Assembly: GCA_946894095.1 (NCBI GenBank)
Contig: OX335643.1
Coordinates: 12,077,036 to 12,141,035, forward strand
Reading direction: 5' to 3'
Source: Incurvaria masculella
Lineage: Eukaryota; Arthropoda; Insecta; Lepidoptera; Incurvariidae
Length of the DNA: 64,000 nucleotides
In this document: positions 24,154 through 36,070 of the stretch, piece by piece
Layout of the letters: every line of letters starts with the position of its first letter
How positions within the stretch are numbered: the stretch's first letter is position 1
Translations under genes and position numbers: made by a program
Notes under the pieces: model-generated
What the model was told of the DNA's origin: nothing
Database searches by the model: none
The model's input: the letters and a program-made list of their open reading frames with translations, nothing else

Positions 24154-24936
24154 TTAAGGTGGCCCATCCCGGCGGAACTAACTCATTCGCGGGCACGTTA
24201 CAAAACGTGCAGGGGTCCATTCAGAGTAAGAGTGAGTTCGAATTCGCCACTAAATATCAACTCACTTTTTTAAATAGTTAATGTTTCCACACTTCTAGAA
24301 CATCATTACAGTTAGGTAAAAATCTGGTTTGTCCCGTAAATCCGTTGGAAGTATAAATAACGGTTCCGTTATTTAAATAATAATATATTTCCCAGCTATT
24401 TTTAGGTTAACTCACTCCCGAACTCGAACTCACTCTTGCTCTGAATGGACCCCCTGTTGCGCTCTTGGACCTTCTCCATTTCAAAGAAAATGACAGGCTC
24501 CGTTATGGGGAAGATGCAACATGTCCACAAAAAAGCAAGTGCATGATTTGGTAAGATTTGCGAAAATTTTAATAGCAAAACGGCTTATAGCTAAAAGTAA
24601 ATCATGACCGCTATATTCAAAAATCAAACAAAAACCAAATAGATTATAAATTTTGATTCAAAAACTATGTCTGAGGACTAATCTTTTTAAGATGCTCTTA
24701 ATTTATCATTGAGTAATCCACCCCAAAGTTATTGCATAAAACAGGCGAAAAATTCAAACTTTCGGACCGTATAATTTAGAAAACAAATACATTTTTACAA
24801 TTCCGACGGTCATCAGACATCTAGTTCGATCGAATTAAGCTATTTTTGAGCAAAATTTGAAATCTCTGACAAGAAACGTGGACATGATCTTCTTTCCACG
24901 TTTGTATGGGGAGTTGAGCGGGGAGGTCCAGCTTAA
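24154..24936 (+). mobile_element. MITE family E (TTAA target), copy 1, interrupted
   Basis: Flanked by TTAA at 24154-24157 and 24933-24936. It starts GGTGGCCCATCCC and carries GAAGATGCAACATGTCCAC, AAACCAAATAGATTATAAA and CTGACAAGAAACG in the family order. A second MITE (24211-24455) is inserted near its left end. The right TIR is degraded. Confidence 0.8.
24211..24455. mobile_element. MITE with 30-bp TIRs nested in family E copy 1
   Basis: The left end AGGGGTCCATTCAGAG...AGTGAGTTCGA pairs with the right end TCGAACTCACTCTTGC...CTGAATGGACCCCCT over about 30 bp. About 245 bp with no ORF. It splits the family E motif ACCGTGCTGTTGCGCTC. Confidence 0.85.
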
Positions 24937-25693
24937 ATGCGATTTAAAAAAACGCTTTCTTTTTTTTAGGTTTTTGTTTAGTAAGCTTGGATTTTATTAT
25001 CATCTGGCAGTCATATTCAGAGTAAATCTGTCAACTTTCAGTACGGGATTAGCACCGGACTAACCATACAAAACCCGGTTTAGTGTGGCGGATTAAAGAT
25101 AGTCCGCCGATTATGAATACGGCTGTAGGTGTTTCTTTCTACTTTTAGTAACGAGGTTTGGTATTTAATTAATGGTTTTATATATTTTTTTATTATTACT
25201 TTTCAAATTTATTATTAATATAAGATTCAACAGTGTTATCTACATTGAGAAATATTGTATTTATATTATGTAAGTGAGAACAAAACATTTTATTATTCTA
25301 CAAAAGTCTAATACTAACATTTCGTTTTGGAGCCTTTAACATTTTCTTTTATTTCACCAAATTTGCATCTCGGTGGCTTATGCCACTGACGTAAAGTCAA
25401 GCTCGTTCATTGTTTAACAAATGTTTACAAAGAATCCAATTTACCCGGCCCTCTGCCCTGTAGGGATTTCTTCCGCTTCTCCTGCGTCAAAGTCTAAATT
25501 TTTAAATAGCACTGCGGGAAAGTCTGCAACGCTGCGATTCCAAAAAAAAGGTGTTTCCCCAGTTCTTTAACAAGCTTGGGTGCGGGCGATTCCGTTTGAA
25601 CTTTATAAACACGTAGGTCAACTACATACATACTTTGAAATATACATATATTTACTCGTGATATCAGTTGCTCGGCTAATAGAGCGAGTATAT
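24937..25693. other. Non-coding stretch
   Basis: 25025-25115 is a repeat fragment shared with 8620-8755. No gene recognised. Confidence 0.5.
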
Positions 25694-26042
25694 ATTTTTT
25701 CATGTTACTGGAAATTGATGGCAACACACCCACCGTCATAATATTGGCCCAATGCACCCGCATTCCACGAGGAATGTTTTGCCATGCCAGGACTTTATCC
25801 CTTTATGAGCATCGCTACATTGAACTGGATGGAAAACATTTTTATTGCCGCTTCAACCTTTTCATCCAATGTGATGGTACCAACCCGGGCGAGCTTAAAC
25901 CCTGCCATCTCGTAGGAAAACAAAGTAACAGTTTTGGATTCCCAACCAACTAAAAGCTCGCATTCGATGCACTAAGTGCACTTATCCAATTCAGAAAGAG
26001 AAATGAAGCGGTGCATGAATGGGGTGCCACTGAGATACGAGC
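25694..26042 (-). mobile_element. tRNA-headed SINE with shortened head
   Basis: Body motifs ATGCCAGGAC, GAACTGGATGGAAAACA and GGTACCAACCCGGGCGAGC. The complement of the right end reads GGCTCGTATCTCAGTGGCAC, a tRNA-like A-box region, but the B box is lost. It ends about 330 bp before the first eag PAS exon. Confidence 0.75.
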
Positions 26043-26369
26043 CGATATTTTGTTATTTTATTTATTTAAACTTTGAACTACACTAAGCTACGTCACAAAT
26101 TGATAGATCTGCGATCACCACAATAATTATATGATATACTTTGGATCTAAATGAAAAATATTTTATTGACCATGACATATATTCAGGTATACATTTTTCA
26201 AGCGTACCTTTATGGCCATATCCGAAACTACAAGAAAAAAAACTCAAAGGCTCCTTTGAGTATTTTTCGTCATTCTATTTGATATCTGAGACAATATCTT
26301 TTACATCTTGGTTGTGTCTGTGGAACGGTTACAACTTGCGAAATAACATTTTTGTTTATCTTGTTTCAG

Positions 26370-26490
26370 CCGACAGCAGCTTCCTTCTCGCCAACGCTCA
26401 AATCGTTGAATACCCCATCGTCTACTGCAACGAATCCTTTTGCAAGATCAGCGGTTACAATCGCGCTGAAGTCATGCAGAAGTCTTGCAG
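26370..26490 (+). CDS. eag: eag exon: PAS domain, first part
   Basis: This 121-nt exon encodes the start of the N-terminal PAS (eag) domain, reading [17 protein letters not shown], then [20 protein letters not shown] and SC. The acceptor follows a pyrimidine-rich tract ending at 26369 and the donor is gtgacg at 26491. The exon opens with two bases (CC) of a codon begun upstream; insect EAG has Pro here, so the missing exon should end in C (phase 1). It closes with AG, completed to Arg by the next exon. The reading frame stays open upstream into intron, so the acceptor rather than an ATG sets the boundary. The PAS domain is cytosolic and modulates gating by contacting the CNBHD. No amino-terminal exon was found to the left. 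Confidence 0.97.
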
Positions 26491-27046
26491 GTGACGACAC
26501 TTACAGAACTATTCTTCATTTACTTCTAAATCCCTATTATTTTTCATGTTTGTCCCCCTCTTAAAGTCTTATTCGTTATTTCATAATTTTTTCCAATTTG
26601 TTTTACTTAATTTGCGGATTTTTTTATGTTTATCATGCTTTTTAAATTTATATTCTGTCCATAATTATGGGTTTCATTATTTGTTATCTTCTATATGGTT
26701 TCCTTAATTTTAGATGCCATTACTATCTATAAGATGTTTCAAATCTTCAATATTCTGATTGTGGAAAATATGTTTTTACATTTATGTTCTTTTTACTATA
26801 GACGATTTTCGACGAACTTTCGTCGATCTACGTGTTCTTGGATTTTGCTTTACTTTACTTTCTCCTCAGGTCACGAGTAAATAAAGCACTCGTCTTTTTT
26901 ATACTTCATTTCTCTCTATTATGGAAGTATCCGTTTGAAATTGTTTATGATTTTTCTGATTCAAAGTAAATATTTTCTTAAAATGTAATTAAACTGTATT
27001 CATTGTTAAAATTTTAATTGATGGTTGACTTCACAATGGCCCCTAG

Positions 27047-27159
27047 ATGCACGTTCATGTACGGTGAACTTACGGACAAGGATACTATAGACCGAATAGA
27101 CCATGCGCTAGAGTCGCACTTACACGACCAATTTGAAATTCTACTCTACAAGAAAAATA
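27047..27159 (+). CDS. eag: eag exon: PAS domain, middle
   Basis: This 113-nt exon begins after ccctag and ends before gtaagt. It completes an Arg codon, then encodes CTFMYGELTDKDTIDRIDHA followed by LESHLHDQFEILLYKKN, the PAS core. The FMYGELTDK block is diagnostic of EAG. Compared with the Drosophila protein as I remember it, the residues after the Arg are CT rather than YVCG, two residues shorter and closer to vertebrate KCNH1. The intron before is only 556 bp and the one after is 16.9 kb. The acceptor pyrimidine tract is weak (caatggcccctag), which may matter if a mutually exclusive alternative exon exists. I did not see a second copy of this exon in the flanking introns. Confidence 0.97.
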
Positions 27160-28147
27160 GTAAGTACACGCCATTTTACATATTTGGTTAGATCATTCCT
27201 CAACCTTCGAAACGGAGCCTACAATATTCTTAGTAAAATACTTGGCGATCATCATTACATGTCACAATATTGCAGGCTTTGTGATTGTCATTCAAAGTGT
27301 TTTGTTCAAAGGTTGTACCATGTTGATGGAGAGGGAAATAGTGGATTCCTTAGTCTAGGTTTGGTCGTTGTAAGCCCATCCTTGTTTTTGCACTGTGTGT
27401 CTGTGTTAGTACATACATTTGCCAATATAGATGTAAAGTCAAATTCGTTGTGTTCTTATGTTTAAAGTTTTGACTTGAACAGGTATTGTGATATTAAAAG
27501 TAATGTCATTGTGTTTCAAGAGATGTTTGCATAAAGTTGGCCAAATACATTAATTTCAGTCATGATTAAATTCTCTTTATTCATTCATTCATTCATTCTC
27601 TTTATTTTACTATAAATTATTCGTCAGATTTTTTTTATTAAATATATGATTGGCCAATTTTTGTAAACTCCTTGGATTTAGACCCCTTTTAATTTTAAAC
27701 GTAATTATTCCTGTGAGTCATTAGAAAACATCTAACTAACGAAATAGATTTAAGAAATCATATTATCTGAATTAAAACGTAAGAGCTAATAAAAATATAT
27801 ATTAAAAACTTGTAGAGATTGAATATTTCATATACTAGCACTTTATTACGGTTTTTTAAAACAGAATTTGGAATAAGCTAGAAGTGCCTATCCCCTCGCT
27901 TCATTACCGCGCACTTGTCGCCATCTTAAATAAAACCTTCGTACAAATAGAGTTGCTATAGTGTTGTATTGTGTTCCTAGTAAATATTGATATATCGGAC
28001 GGACGCATATCTAAATAAGTTGGATAAATTGGCGACTAATTCTAGTAGAAATCGTTCTTGTTACAAACATATCCCTCAAGAGATCCATAGCCCATAAAGC
28101 GTGTATCACGCATAAAGCGTGAGCAGCAACCAAACCTCATCCGTCCA
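27160..28147. other. Intron sequence, no features
   Basis: Start of the 16.9-kb eag intron. AT-rich, with a short ATTC repeat near 27575. I looked for an alternative PAS exon or a LQCGCALS-type cassette and saw none. Confidence 0.5.
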
Positions 28148-28440
28148 ACGGCAGCGGAGCCACGTATTAGTGATACCACACTGACGGTGATGGTTCGCTT
28201 ACGAATTCGTGACGGGCAACATCGAATGTTCATTGCACTAAATGGCGTCTTGTGCAGTTTTTACTTGTCGTTGGAACTCGAGAACATCAGGAGTGAGCGA
28301 ATTCGTAAGCGATCTGAATGGCTGGCGCTATCGTCAGTGTATGTTTGTACTAAAGAGTGGCTACGCTGCCGCTACACATTAATGAGTTTCGGTCGCTACT
28401 CACGTGAATCCTTACTCTATGGCCCATGCGTATAAATATA
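28148..28440. mobile_element. MITE family H, copy 2
   Basis: Inverted ends: CGGCAGCGGAGCCACG at the left pairs with GTGGCTACGCTGCCGC at the right. Inner arms pair GGTTCGCTTACGAATTCG with GCGAATTCGTAAGCGATC. It shares CATCGAATGTTC and GAGAACATCAGGAGTG with the other copies. Confidence 0.75.
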
Positions 28441-29720
28441 CGACGATGGCGACAAACAGCGTACGGTAGTAAAGCGAGAAGAAAGGTGTTTCTAGCACTT
28501 CATTCACAATTCTGTGGTTTTTATTAATATATTTGATATAATTATATTAGTTATCAATACTACTTTTTTTATGGGTATTTAAAATTTCGGTGCTTTCAGC
28601 TGCTTAAATTTGTAAATTTTTCGCATAATAATCTTTAGTAATTGCTTATGATAAGTACTGCCGATTAATGTAAATGATTTGTAACTATAAAGTGTTTATA
28701 TATAAAATATTTATTATTGGCGCATGATATTAACCTATTGCTTTTCTTCTTTCTCCCTCTTCTACTCTATCTCCCACACTGTGCCCTGTTCACACTCACA
28801 AAACGATAATAATCCACCTTAACACTAACACGAAAGAAAATAAAGGTACGTAAAATATGTGTCTAGTTAATACATAGTAGTAGATCGTCGTTTATTCTGT
28901 TGCAAATAGGAGTCAATTACTCAATGTACTTGCTTTCGGTGTTATCTTAATTCATAAAACTTTTGGAATTTATGTCTACATATTTTTTTCTTTCAAAACA
29001 TCAATTCACGTCATTTTCAAAATGTTTATCCAAATTTATAGTTTTATTTCCAAAGTCAAAATTTAAGTGGACAGCACTTCTAGTTGCAATGATACAATTT
29101 TACGTTTTCATAATTATATTTTCAACGGTAGGTCCACATAGTAATATGAATAAATTGTATTTTAATACTGTAGTGCATTATTATTTGGCAATTTACATTA
29201 AAACGTAATTAATTAAATATAATTAAAACCCACTGGTCTGAAACTTGCGTTCTTAACACCGGTTCATAAAATAGGCAATATAATATGTACACACAACGTA
29301 TGCGTTTCGCTCATGATAACACATCATAACCTTTTCCCAAAACATGAAAAATGTGAACAGGCTCAAACACTTTCGCCAGTTATCTTCCAATATCTTCAAC
29401 ATCGCAAGCACTTCGCTTCAAATTATGCCAGCATGTCGCTGCATGGAGCTGGTGTAGAAAGTCAACGCTCCTGAAAATGATACATGGTTGAGGCAGCTAA
29501 GAAAATAACAGATAAATGATCGAGGCAGCCATGAAAATCACACCACGTGTTCTCAAAATTCTCAAAATTACGCTATTTCTAAAACTCGTAAGGCTAATGT
29601 AAACTACATAGACATTGCTTAGACTTATCTTAGCCAAAGTATAGGTTCATACTGTCTACTTAGAAATCTTTCGCCTTTATGTCACGACATCTTTGTTAGT
29701 TGGAAGTTAGGTAATTATGC
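28441..29720. other. Intron sequence, no features
   Basis: AT-rich, no gene or repeat recognised. Confidence 0.5.
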
Positions 29721-30130
29721 AGGTTGAGGGCTTTTGCGAAAAACGATGTGATTTTTTTATTCGGAAACTTGTTACTCTGATTGCAACAAGTGATATTCCA
29801 TGGGGGGAGGAAACAATTTATTCATCGCGATTCATTAATTAATTCATTCATTCAAACATTAATTCATCGCGATAAAAAAAACCTACTAAAGGCTTTTCAT
29901 GCTCTATGAAAAAATAACCAAAGTTAATTTAAAAAAGACACGTCGCTTACGCTCCTAATTAACCTTAACCTAACTGGTCCATGTCGGGATGGCTCATGTC
30001 GGTTGCAAACGCTCATGGAAATTTATGGGAAAATTTTGCCTCCCCCCATGAAATATCATTTGTTATGATACAATAAACAGCTTCATGAGGGAAAAAAAAT
30101 CCCATAATTTTTCGCAGAAGCCCTCAAACT
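29721..30130. repeat. Foldback element, about 410 bp
   Basis: AGGTTGAGGGCTTTTGCGAA at the left pairs with the reverse complement of TTTTTCGCAGAAGCCCTCAA at the right. The match continues through AAGTGATATTCCATGGGGGG versus CCCCCCATGAAATATCATTT, so the imperfect arms are about 90 bp. Confidence 0.7.
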
Positions 30131-32654
30131 TCATAATAACCGGAAGTTATACTCAAGGCAAGCCAAGTACAAGCAATGTTTATATATTTACGCTTTGGTA
30201 AGATTTAAGGGTATCCAGCGAAAAGTTGATTTAATCAACCAAACAGATGATGCTGATTTCGCGTATCCATTCTTAGGAAAGGCAATTTGACTGCAATGAT
30301 GAAATTATCAACCATATTCACATCAACATCAAAGAAGATGTTTGTCTTTAACACAGAGTCAGTCCTGGTTTTTGAGTGTATGCTGTAACTGCTTTTCCAT
30401 TATTATTTTAGATTGTCATTTCAATATTTTGGTTTTCAACCAAATAATATTTTACACTTTAGCCTTTACACAAAAATAAATAATTGCGGTTCAATTCTAA
30501 TTAATCAAAATTGAGAAATATGCGAGTAAGCTTCCTGGAAAGTTTTTAAACAACATTGAATTGTACTTGCCGGACAATTTCAGACTATTTCACCGCAATG
30601 TTTTGAAAGCCAACTATGTAAAATCATACTCAAATGTTATAAATAAAAAAAATCGAATACCTAAGTGTACGAGCTATATGTGTACCACACTGCACACGTG
30701 TGCAGTAGTACACGTATGTAAGACTAAAAAATCGTGGATATGAGATTTTTTACAAGGCTGCCTCAATTATTATCTTTTTAATCTTTTTCAAGAAACTTGA
30801 CTTTTCTCACCGACTCCGGTGTTCATAGTAGATTGTTAGCTGAGGTAACCAAGGTATATTCATAAACATTTGGAAATGATGGACCCACCTTTTATTTATA
30901 TTAAGTTATAGTAACAACTTAACCTGATCTGATTATAAGCTTACCTAAACTAAGCTAACCTAACCTCACTTCACCTAGTGTAACCTCAGCTCGAATCAAT
31001 GCTATGAATATCGGTATAACTCCTATAACCTTCGCTTATATTTTACGGATTTCATCTACTTCCAGACAGGCCAAAATATAGCCATGCTAGATTTATGCCC
31101 GAATGTTTTTTTACAAATCTATGTACCCATATAGACATGGCATATTATATCAATCGCTATGATACAAGAGTGACTGTTCTGTCCTTATTAAATCCATATT
31201 TCTCTGGTTATATAAATATATGTTTATATAGGTAGGCTCCTATATGTCCATAGATACATAGCCTCACATAATTTTCTCTCTTGTTATTAAAACATTCTCT
31301 TTAAGTAGTCTTTTTAGTTAGTTTTATCACCTTTAATGTAGATTTAAATTATTTTAGATTTTTTGTACAGAACACAATTATCGTCTAATTTATGAATGAT
31401 TTCATAAAATATCCAAAGACATTCAACGGTTTTGAAATTAATGAATCGTACGTTTTTGTTTGGGCTATACAGGCACACCCCGAGGTACGTAGAATTCCTT
31501 ATTTCAATGTTTTTTATTTCTTTTATTTAATTATTTTCAGGTACCTTTTTTATTTTATTTCCAGATACGGTGACGTCAGATTCGAACTGCATGAAAGAGA
31601 ATTTGAGTTTTTTCGCGCTAAATAATTTAGGTAGGTAGTTTCCGATTATGTGTGTATTTTGTTGCTCAGGAATAATTTGGGCACACAAAGAACTTATTTG
31701 TGCCATTAAAATGACACATTTATTAATTTAAGTGATATTTTTCCATTATTAAAAAACAATAATTACTTCATTACTTTTAAAAATAATTATTTTCCATCCA
31801 TTCTTGTAATGATGACGTTTTTCAAAGATATATTACGCTGAACGTTTAAATATGTATTATTATTTCTTTATTCTATTTACAATTTGTCTTATATTTGTAA
31901 ATGGTGGCAATGTGGTTTTATTTTTAGGTTATCCATTCAAAATCCATACCAGTCGGAAAATGCATGAACCTGATATCAGATTTCTAAAAAGTAGCCGCAA
32001 TTTTGCACTGGTCCCTGTCGATCGGAAATTCTGTGGAAAATTCCTTTCAATAAAATTGAAATTCTAATAGGTTAAGTTGGAATGACATCAATATTTCTTC
32101 CTATTTTACCCTTTAAGGTTTTTGCCCCCATATCAAGTCAACATTTTACAGTAAATTAAATGTTATAGGCTACAAAATTTATCTTCAAAAAGTTAAAATC
32201 AAATATGTGGTTTAAAATCTGACAAAAATAATAAATGTTTTTAAACGAAACACTGGAGATAATGAGCCACGAAGCCGCTGAATGGAGACTAATGTAGCCA
32301 AGATCGAGATCATTTTTTTTTTACCCTGCCAGAACATATCCTGTAAATTCTAATATTATTACATTAACCCAGCTCATACCAGGAATTAGCAGTGGTTAAG
32401 ATTCAAAATATTTTTTATTTCACGCGCTTTATAACTCGGTCTATAAAGTTTCATTGGTATTTGTGGGATAAAATATAAACATCTTGGTCACTTGAAAATT
32501 AAACGTATGGGGAATTGATTTCATGATTAATGTTCATCCATTTAAGTTTTGAAAACTCACTGTCTCCTATAAGCCTTCGAAACATCATGAACAGCGACGT
32601 TGTTATTCTTAAAATATTAAAATAACAAAAAAATATGTCACTTTTCATATTCGC
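30131..32654. other. Intron sequence, no features
   Basis: AT-rich. CCTAAC-rich text at 30945-30985 is short and irregular. ORFs at 31392 and 31852 resemble nothing known. Confidence 0.5.
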
Positions 32655-32930
32655 AGGCCCTAAGGACCAGAGCCGGACCCGTTCATGCACCACTTTCTTT
32701 CTCTTTTTGATTTGGACAAGTGCATTTAATTACGAATTCTGTTCATGGTTCCAAATCCATGTTAAACTGTAGGTTTCCTTCCTCTATTAGGTGGTAGGGT
32801 TGGCCTGCCCGGGTTGGTACAGTCCCATTAGATGAAAAGATGGTCGAAACGGCAATTAAAAATTGTTTGCGTTTTTCATGCAGGTCAATGTTGTCGTGCT
32901 AATAAAGGAAAGAACCTGGCATTCCACTCA
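32655..32930 (+). mobile_element. SINE, head truncated
   Basis: Carries CGTTCATGCACCACTTTC, TTAGGTGGTAGGGTTGGCCT, CCCGGGTTGGTACAG and GAAAAGATGGTCGAAACGGC on the + strand. Only the end of the tRNA-like head is left. Confidence 0.7.
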
Positions 32931-33087
32931 ACACTGGGAGTCTAAATTAAATAATAATGTTATTTTTCTAAAATATCATTTTATTAATTTTAATTTTTCA
33001 TTTAATTTATTTGACAAATAAACACAATGGTAATTAAATAAATCATTCTTTATTCATCTGACTCCGTAACATTAATGATATTTAAAC

Positions 33088-33843
33088 CCAGTTCAAAATT
33101 CAAATTCTAACTAAATAATCATGGCGATGAAAGTAATATTTTGCCATTCATGTCCAGTAACATAAAAAAAGGAAGTTGTAAAAATTTATAACTTTCAGAA
33201 ATGAATTAATCGATGTATCATTTTAATTAAACTGTCGTACGCTTATCCAACTTGTCCAATTATGGGAACGTTGTTACCAATATTCAGCTATTAGGGGTGC
33301 GATCACCTTTCGCTGCGGGCGGCAAAACTTTTTATTCGTATAATTTTAGTGTTTCTATCAGTCGTTATACATTAAAGCCATGTATAAACCTATTTATAAA
33401 CCGCTCTCCAGACTACAGTCGTTGAGACTCTGCAAAGTTCGTTGGCCAAATCGATGTCAATGACTCCAGTTCAAAATTCAAATTCTAACTAAATAATCAT
33501 GGCGATGAAAGTAATATTTTGCCATTCATGTCCAGTAACATAAAAAAAGGAAGTTGTACAAATTTATAACTTTCAGAAATGAATTAATCGATGTATCATT
33601 TTAATTAAACTGTCGTACGCTTATCCAACTTGTCCAATTATGGGAACGTTGTTACCAATATTCAGCTATTAGGGGTGCGATCACCTTTCGCTGCGGGCGG
33701 CAAAACTTTTTATTCGTATAATTTTAGTGTTTCTATCAGTCGTTATACATTAAAGCCATGTATAAACCTATTTATAAACCGCTCTCCAGACTACAGTCGT
33801 TGAGACTCTGCAAAGTTCGTTGGCCAAATCGATGTCAATGACT
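33088..33843. repeat. Tandem duplication, 2 x 378 bp
   Basis: The units 33088-33465 and 33466-33843 are almost identical; I saw a single substitution (GTAAAAATTT versus GTACAAATTT). Each starts CCAGTTCAAAATTCAAATTC and ends CGATGTCAATGACT. No ORF. The identity means a very recent event. Confidence 0.97.
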
Positions 33844-35124
33844 CATCCATTAATACCTTATTTAACTTCAGTGGACTTTAAGCTAAGTTATCCTAATTGA
33901 TCTTCCACGACTGTGGGTCTATTCGCTCGAAATACCAAGTTTATTAAAATAATTTAGTGATTAGAGTAGATAGTGGGACGCAATTTTAATGAATTCAAAT
34001 GCTCGTTAGTTCTGAAACGGAAAGTGATATTATAGTGTTACGGTAAAAGTCCGTATATTAGTAAATCCTAGGTTTTACTTGTGAATCTTAGGATTAACCA
34101 AAATTTGTTGGTTTTAGGCTTTTACCAATACAGGTTGGTAAATACTAGGTTAGGTTATTTTAGGCTAGGCTACATTAGGTTAGGTTAGGTTTTAGGTTTC
34201 TGAGGTAAATCTTAAGATTTACTTTTACGGTAGAATATCTACCAAATGAGATAAAAAAAATCTGGGAAATTCTTATACCTGCACTATTTCTTGAAACATA
34301 ATATTATCGCTTAAATAATAACAAATTAATAGTAATAATGGTAGTAATGTGCACGTAATTGCAAATTACGTGCACATTACCTTGCGAAATATATTTGTCA
34401 TGTGTTTTGATATTGAGAAGTGGCAAGTATAATTTTTTTTTTCGGGATAGAAATGAGCCTACGTTATACGTAATGTTAATTAACTTCGAAAATGATGTGA
34501 GATTTTTGAAAAACTCGTTTTAAGTACCTATTCATGTTCTCAAACTTTCCTCAAAATTCGTTATGCTTTTCTTTCCGCTACAAAATGGCTGCGATTATAA
34601 TGTACGTCATTGTTAGACAACCCAGATACAATGTTTATGCAAATATAGCCTTTTTCGCTACTTCACTTCCCTACGCGTAGGCTCTCGACCAGCGGCGTAG
34701 CTAGGCAGTTAAAGGTCACGGGTTAAAATGAATTTCATTCTCTTACTAGCTGAGGTACCCATAATATGAGTTCCTCACACATAGTTTATCACCTGTTTTA
34801 CGCCACTAAGGTAGCCTATGTCCTTTTCCATGGTCCAGACTTTTTCTATACTAAAATTTATCAAAATGGGTTAAGCTGTTTAGGCATTAAAACGTAACAG
34901 ACGAATTACTTTCACAATTTATTATATTAGTATAGATTAAGAAAAAATATCACTATACAAACAATAACATTACAACACACCAGTTTAATATTTTTAAGAT
35001 TGTTACACAGTCAAGTCACGTTTCTTTTGTTTGGTGTACGTCACGCAATTAAAAAAATACTTTTTCTTAGACGTATGAATTAATATGCCCTAACAGACTT
35101 GAGACAAGAATATTATAATCAGCG
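33844..35124. repeat. Intron stretch with RTE tail, hairpin and TTAGG-like motif
   Basis: 34145-34195 has irregular TTAGG repeats (at most three in a row), like insect telomere sequence but too short to call. 34344-34380 is a perfect 17-bp hairpin. 34741-34936 (ACTAGCTGAGGTACCC to ATATTAGTATAG) is an RTE LINE 3' tail with TCCATGGTCCAGAC in the usual place. Confidence 0.6.
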
Positions 35125-35510
35125 GGTGGTAGCTCAGGGTAGTACATCATCTGTTATCCAAGTGGACTTAGGTTCCATTCCGCATCGTTCAAGGAAAACT
35201 TTTTTGTTGGATAACCGCATTTCGTCACGAATGCTAGTTTGGTCCATGGTTCGGTATCCATGCTACACTGTAGGTCCCTTACCCCTACTTCTTGGTAGGG
35301 TTGGGCCCGAATTGGTTCCATCGCACTGTATGAAAAAAAATTCCAATCGTTAATAAAGTCAATTTTTCACCCAGTTCAATATGGCCGTGCTCATAAAGAG
35401 AAGGTCCTGACATGGCACCTGATTCCTTTGAGAATTCAGTACGTTTGGCTTATATCATGACCGTGGTTGTGGTATTACGCCTCCATGTCTAGTTACTTAA
35501 AAAATATATG
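35125..35510 (+). mobile_element. tRNA-headed SINE, full length
   Basis: The head has GGTGGTAGCTCAGGGTAGTA (A box) and GGTTCCATTCC (B box) at tRNA-like spacing. The body has TTGGTAGGGTTGGGCCCG, AGTTCAATATGG and GGTCCTGACATGGCACC. The tail ends ACTTAAAAAATA. Confidence 0.8.
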
Positions 35511-36070
35511 TAGGAAAGAATATTTTATCTTGCTGTTATCTTAAGGATTTTATATTGATGATGAAATAAATTATTACTTGCGGGCGCTGATAAAATCGAG
35601 AGAAAAGGCACAGTGATGGTACCTAGCGGCGTTCTGTCAGTGCGGCTTACACATACGTGGAATCTGCATGGTGATTTACATGTTGTGTTTAAAATCTTAT
35701 TTATTTTAGGGGTTCAAGAAGGTTATTTCAGGCCAAGCTAGGAATATCCCGCGTGATTGGCCCCTGCCCCACCCCTCCCCATCACCATGCTTAATACGCC
35801 TCTGGACACAACAGACAAGGAATCTAGCCTTTCCCGTCATCCGTCTCTGGCGCAGTAAAGTGAATGGCACACTCCGAGTTAACGATGCGATAAAAATACC
35901 CTTCAGTATTCGCTCTCGGAACGGGTGTGCTTCCTTCCAGAGTGGTGTACTCCGTTGTTCTCACGGCGCAGAATGTATGCACATTATTCAACCCTGTACC
36001 TGTTTAGAGTACTGACAGAGCTATTATTTCCAAAATAATATTGTCATTAATGTAGATGAAATCGTGTGAT
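35511..36070. other. Intron sequence, no features
   Basis: No gene or repeat recognised. Confidence 0.45.

Noticed and set aside
1..26369. Search for the eag initiator exon
   Set aside because: No sequence encoding the expected APQNTFLENIIRR-type amino terminus was seen; it probably lies left of the window.
31392..31625. 77-codon ORF as an extra eag exon
   Set aside because: No EAG similarity and no suitable splice phase.
33088..33843. Repeat pair as a CRISPR array or LTR pair
   Set aside because: The two 378-bp units are directly adjacent without spacers or internal region; a eukaryotic tandem duplication.
34145..34195. TTAGG repeats as an interstitial telomere
   Set aside because: At most three consecutive units; too short and irregular.
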